From positions 1 through 7,399 of the forward strand of contig JAEYOB010000529.1 in the NCBI GenBank assembly GCA_023412175.1: DNA of 7,399 bases. Reading direction: 5' to 3'. The position numbers were made by a program, and so were the translations under genes. The DNA is from Pseudomonadota bacterium (GTDB lineage: Bacteria > Pseudomonadota > Alphaproteobacteria > Azospirillales > Azospirillaceae). The notes under the pieces were generated by a model. It was not told the DNA's origin, did no database searches, and saw nothing but the letters and a program-made list of their open reading frames with translations. Position 1 is the first letter of the stretch. Each line of letters begins with the position of its first letter. Positions 6,693-7,399 of this stretch are shown piece after piece.

Positions 6693-6736
6693 ATCGGTCC
6701 GGCGGGCAGCCGGGCCGTTCTGCGAACAAGCGGCGC

Positions 6737-7222
6737 TCAGGCGCGCCACTCCGGCGGAAACAGATCGGCCGGATAGGCCGGATCGAGCGCCTGGTCAAGG
6801 GTGAAGGGTGGATCGGCGGGAAAGCGGGCGAGGTCTGCTTCGGCCTGATCCGCCGCAATCAACCGGCACTTGCGATAGGTTGCCTCGAAAATCCCGCGTG
6901 AATACGGGCCGAGGCTCGGGCTGCGCTCAAGATCGCGGACGAGGCGATCGCGCTGCTCGTCGATGGTCAAGCGCCATCCCCGTTCACAGCGCTCACGCAA
7001 TTCGGGACAGTACATCCATTTGAGCAAGTGTGGGATCAGCACCCGAAGCCGGCTTACGATTTCGGATCGTTCGCTCTCGCCCATGCATTCGATCTCCTCG
7101 GCGACGTTCTCCCAGTCGATGGGGGCGTTGAGCCGCTCGGCGCCGGCACGGCGGATCTCCCGCGCCTGGGCTTGCGTCCAGGCGTAGAAGTCCTCGTCGT
7201 ACGCTGCGCTGTTGCGGCTCAT
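6737..7222 (-). CDS. DUF29 family protein of unknown function
   Basis: A 161-residue soluble protein with the recognisable DUF29 pattern: YDEDFYAWT (8-16), IDWENVAEEIECMGESER (35-52), a helix with HLLKWMYCPE (65-74), W83 and TIDEQRDRL (86-94), SPSL (101-104), and the C-terminal FP...DPAYPADLFPPEW region. No membrane segment, signal peptide or catalytic motif is visible. DUF29 genes are common, often in multiple copies, in cyanobacteria and some alphaproteobacteria, and their role is unknown. It starts 35 bases after the lpd stop and ends 60 bases before lipA, on the same strand, so it may be co-transcribed with lipoate genes without being functionally related. The ribosome binding site is poor (GGGG almost touching the ATG, GAGG about 21 bases away). 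Its codon use looks slightly less GC3-biased than that of its neighbours, judged by eye only. Confidence 0.87.
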   Translation of the reverse strand: MSRNSAAYDEDFYAWTQAQAREIRRAGAERLNAPIDWENVAEEIECMGESERSEIVSRLRVLIPHLLKWMYCPELRERCERGWRLTIDEQRDRLVRDLERSPSLGPYSRGIFEATYRKCRLIAADQAEADLARFPADPPFTLDQALDPAYPADLFPPEWRA

Positions 7223-7257
7223 GTCCCCGACCGGAAAACGTCACCTCGGCAATCTAG

Positions 7258-7399
7258 CTAGAAGTGGATCGCCCGGCCATACGCATCAAGGACGGACTCG
7301 TGCATCATCTCCGACAGGGTCGGGTGCGGGAAGACGGTGTGCATGAGTTCGGCCTCGGTGGTCTCCATGGTCTTGGCGACCGTGTAGCCCTGGATCAGC
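7258..7399 (-). CDS. lpd: Dihydrolipoamide dehydrogenase (E3), C-terminal end only
   Basis: The last 46 codons of a gene entering from the right edge, ending in TAG at 7260-7258. The fragment reads ...AELMHTVFPHPTLSEMMHESVLDAYGRAIHF. HPTLSE is the C-terminal signature of dihydrolipoamide dehydrogenase, containing the catalytic His-Glu pair of the dimer interface, and GRAIH is a typical C-terminus. The enzyme reoxidises dihydrolipoyl groups of 2-oxoacid dehydrogenase complexes with NAD+. Glutathione or mercuric reductases share the fold but not this exact ending. In related genomes lpd commonly follows pyruvate dehydrogenase genes and precedes lipA; the upstream genes are outside the window. 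Confidence 0.9.
   Translation of the reverse strand, partial: LIQGYTVAKTMETTEAELMHTVFPHPTLSEMMHESVLDAYGRAIHF

Noticed and set aside
6699..6713. CCGGC-GGGCA-GCCGG inverted repeat between the DUF29 gene and lipA as terminator
   Set aside because: A 5-bp stem with no T tract is expected by chance in such GC-rich DNA.
6767..6784. Tandem 9-base repeat GGCCGGATA/GGCCGGATC
   Set aside because: It lies within coding sequence and is explained by the repeated Pro-Ala codons of PAYPAD in the DUF29 protein.
6993..7244. 83-codon minus-strand frame overlapping the DUF29 gene from a GTG
   Set aside because: Arg-rich frame-shifted shadow of the DUF29 coding sequence.

Overview
The window is GC-rich with coding-biased codon use, and its gene content and order look like a chromosomal housekeeping region of an alphaproteobacterium, most likely Rhodospirillales (Azospirillum-like). 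This placement rests on the dusB(nifR3)-ntrB-ntrC order, the fused ispDF gene, and the lpd/lipA/ratA neighbourhood. It is inferred from gene content and motifs; no database search was possible.

Left part (1-3415), all minus strand: a putative promoter near 2525-2553 reads into dusB (tRNA dihydrouridine synthase), then ntrB (nitrogen-regulation sensor kinase), then ntrC, of which only the receiver domain lies in the window. Both junctions are one-base TGATG stop/start overlaps, so translation is probably coupled. Upstream on the same strand is an eight-helix membrane protein of the CcsA/YpjD cytochrome c assembly-like family.

Middle part (3416-5212): a 122-base divergent region holds candidate promoters in both orientations and a C-rich/G-rich tract. 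It is followed by the plus-strand genes ispDF (two steps of the MEP isoprenoid pathway) and pncC (stand-alone CinA C-terminal domain, probable NMN amidohydrolase), which has a near-perfect ribosome binding site.

Right part (5213-7399), minus strand and convergent with pncC: the end of lpd (dihydrolipoamide dehydrogenase), a DUF29 gene of unknown function, lipA (lipoyl synthase) and ratA (Coq10/START-like). LipA supplies the lipoyl cofactor whose reduced form Lpd reoxidises, so lpd and lipA are functionally linked. The DUF29 gene sits between them like an accessory insertion.

I see no RNA genes, mobile elements, CRISPR arrays or obvious novel multi-gene system. The points most worth a second look are the DUF29 gene inside the lipoate cluster, the hairpin and five-codon mini-ORF ahead of dusB, and the G-tract/overlapping-promoter region between the ccsA-like gene and ispDF.
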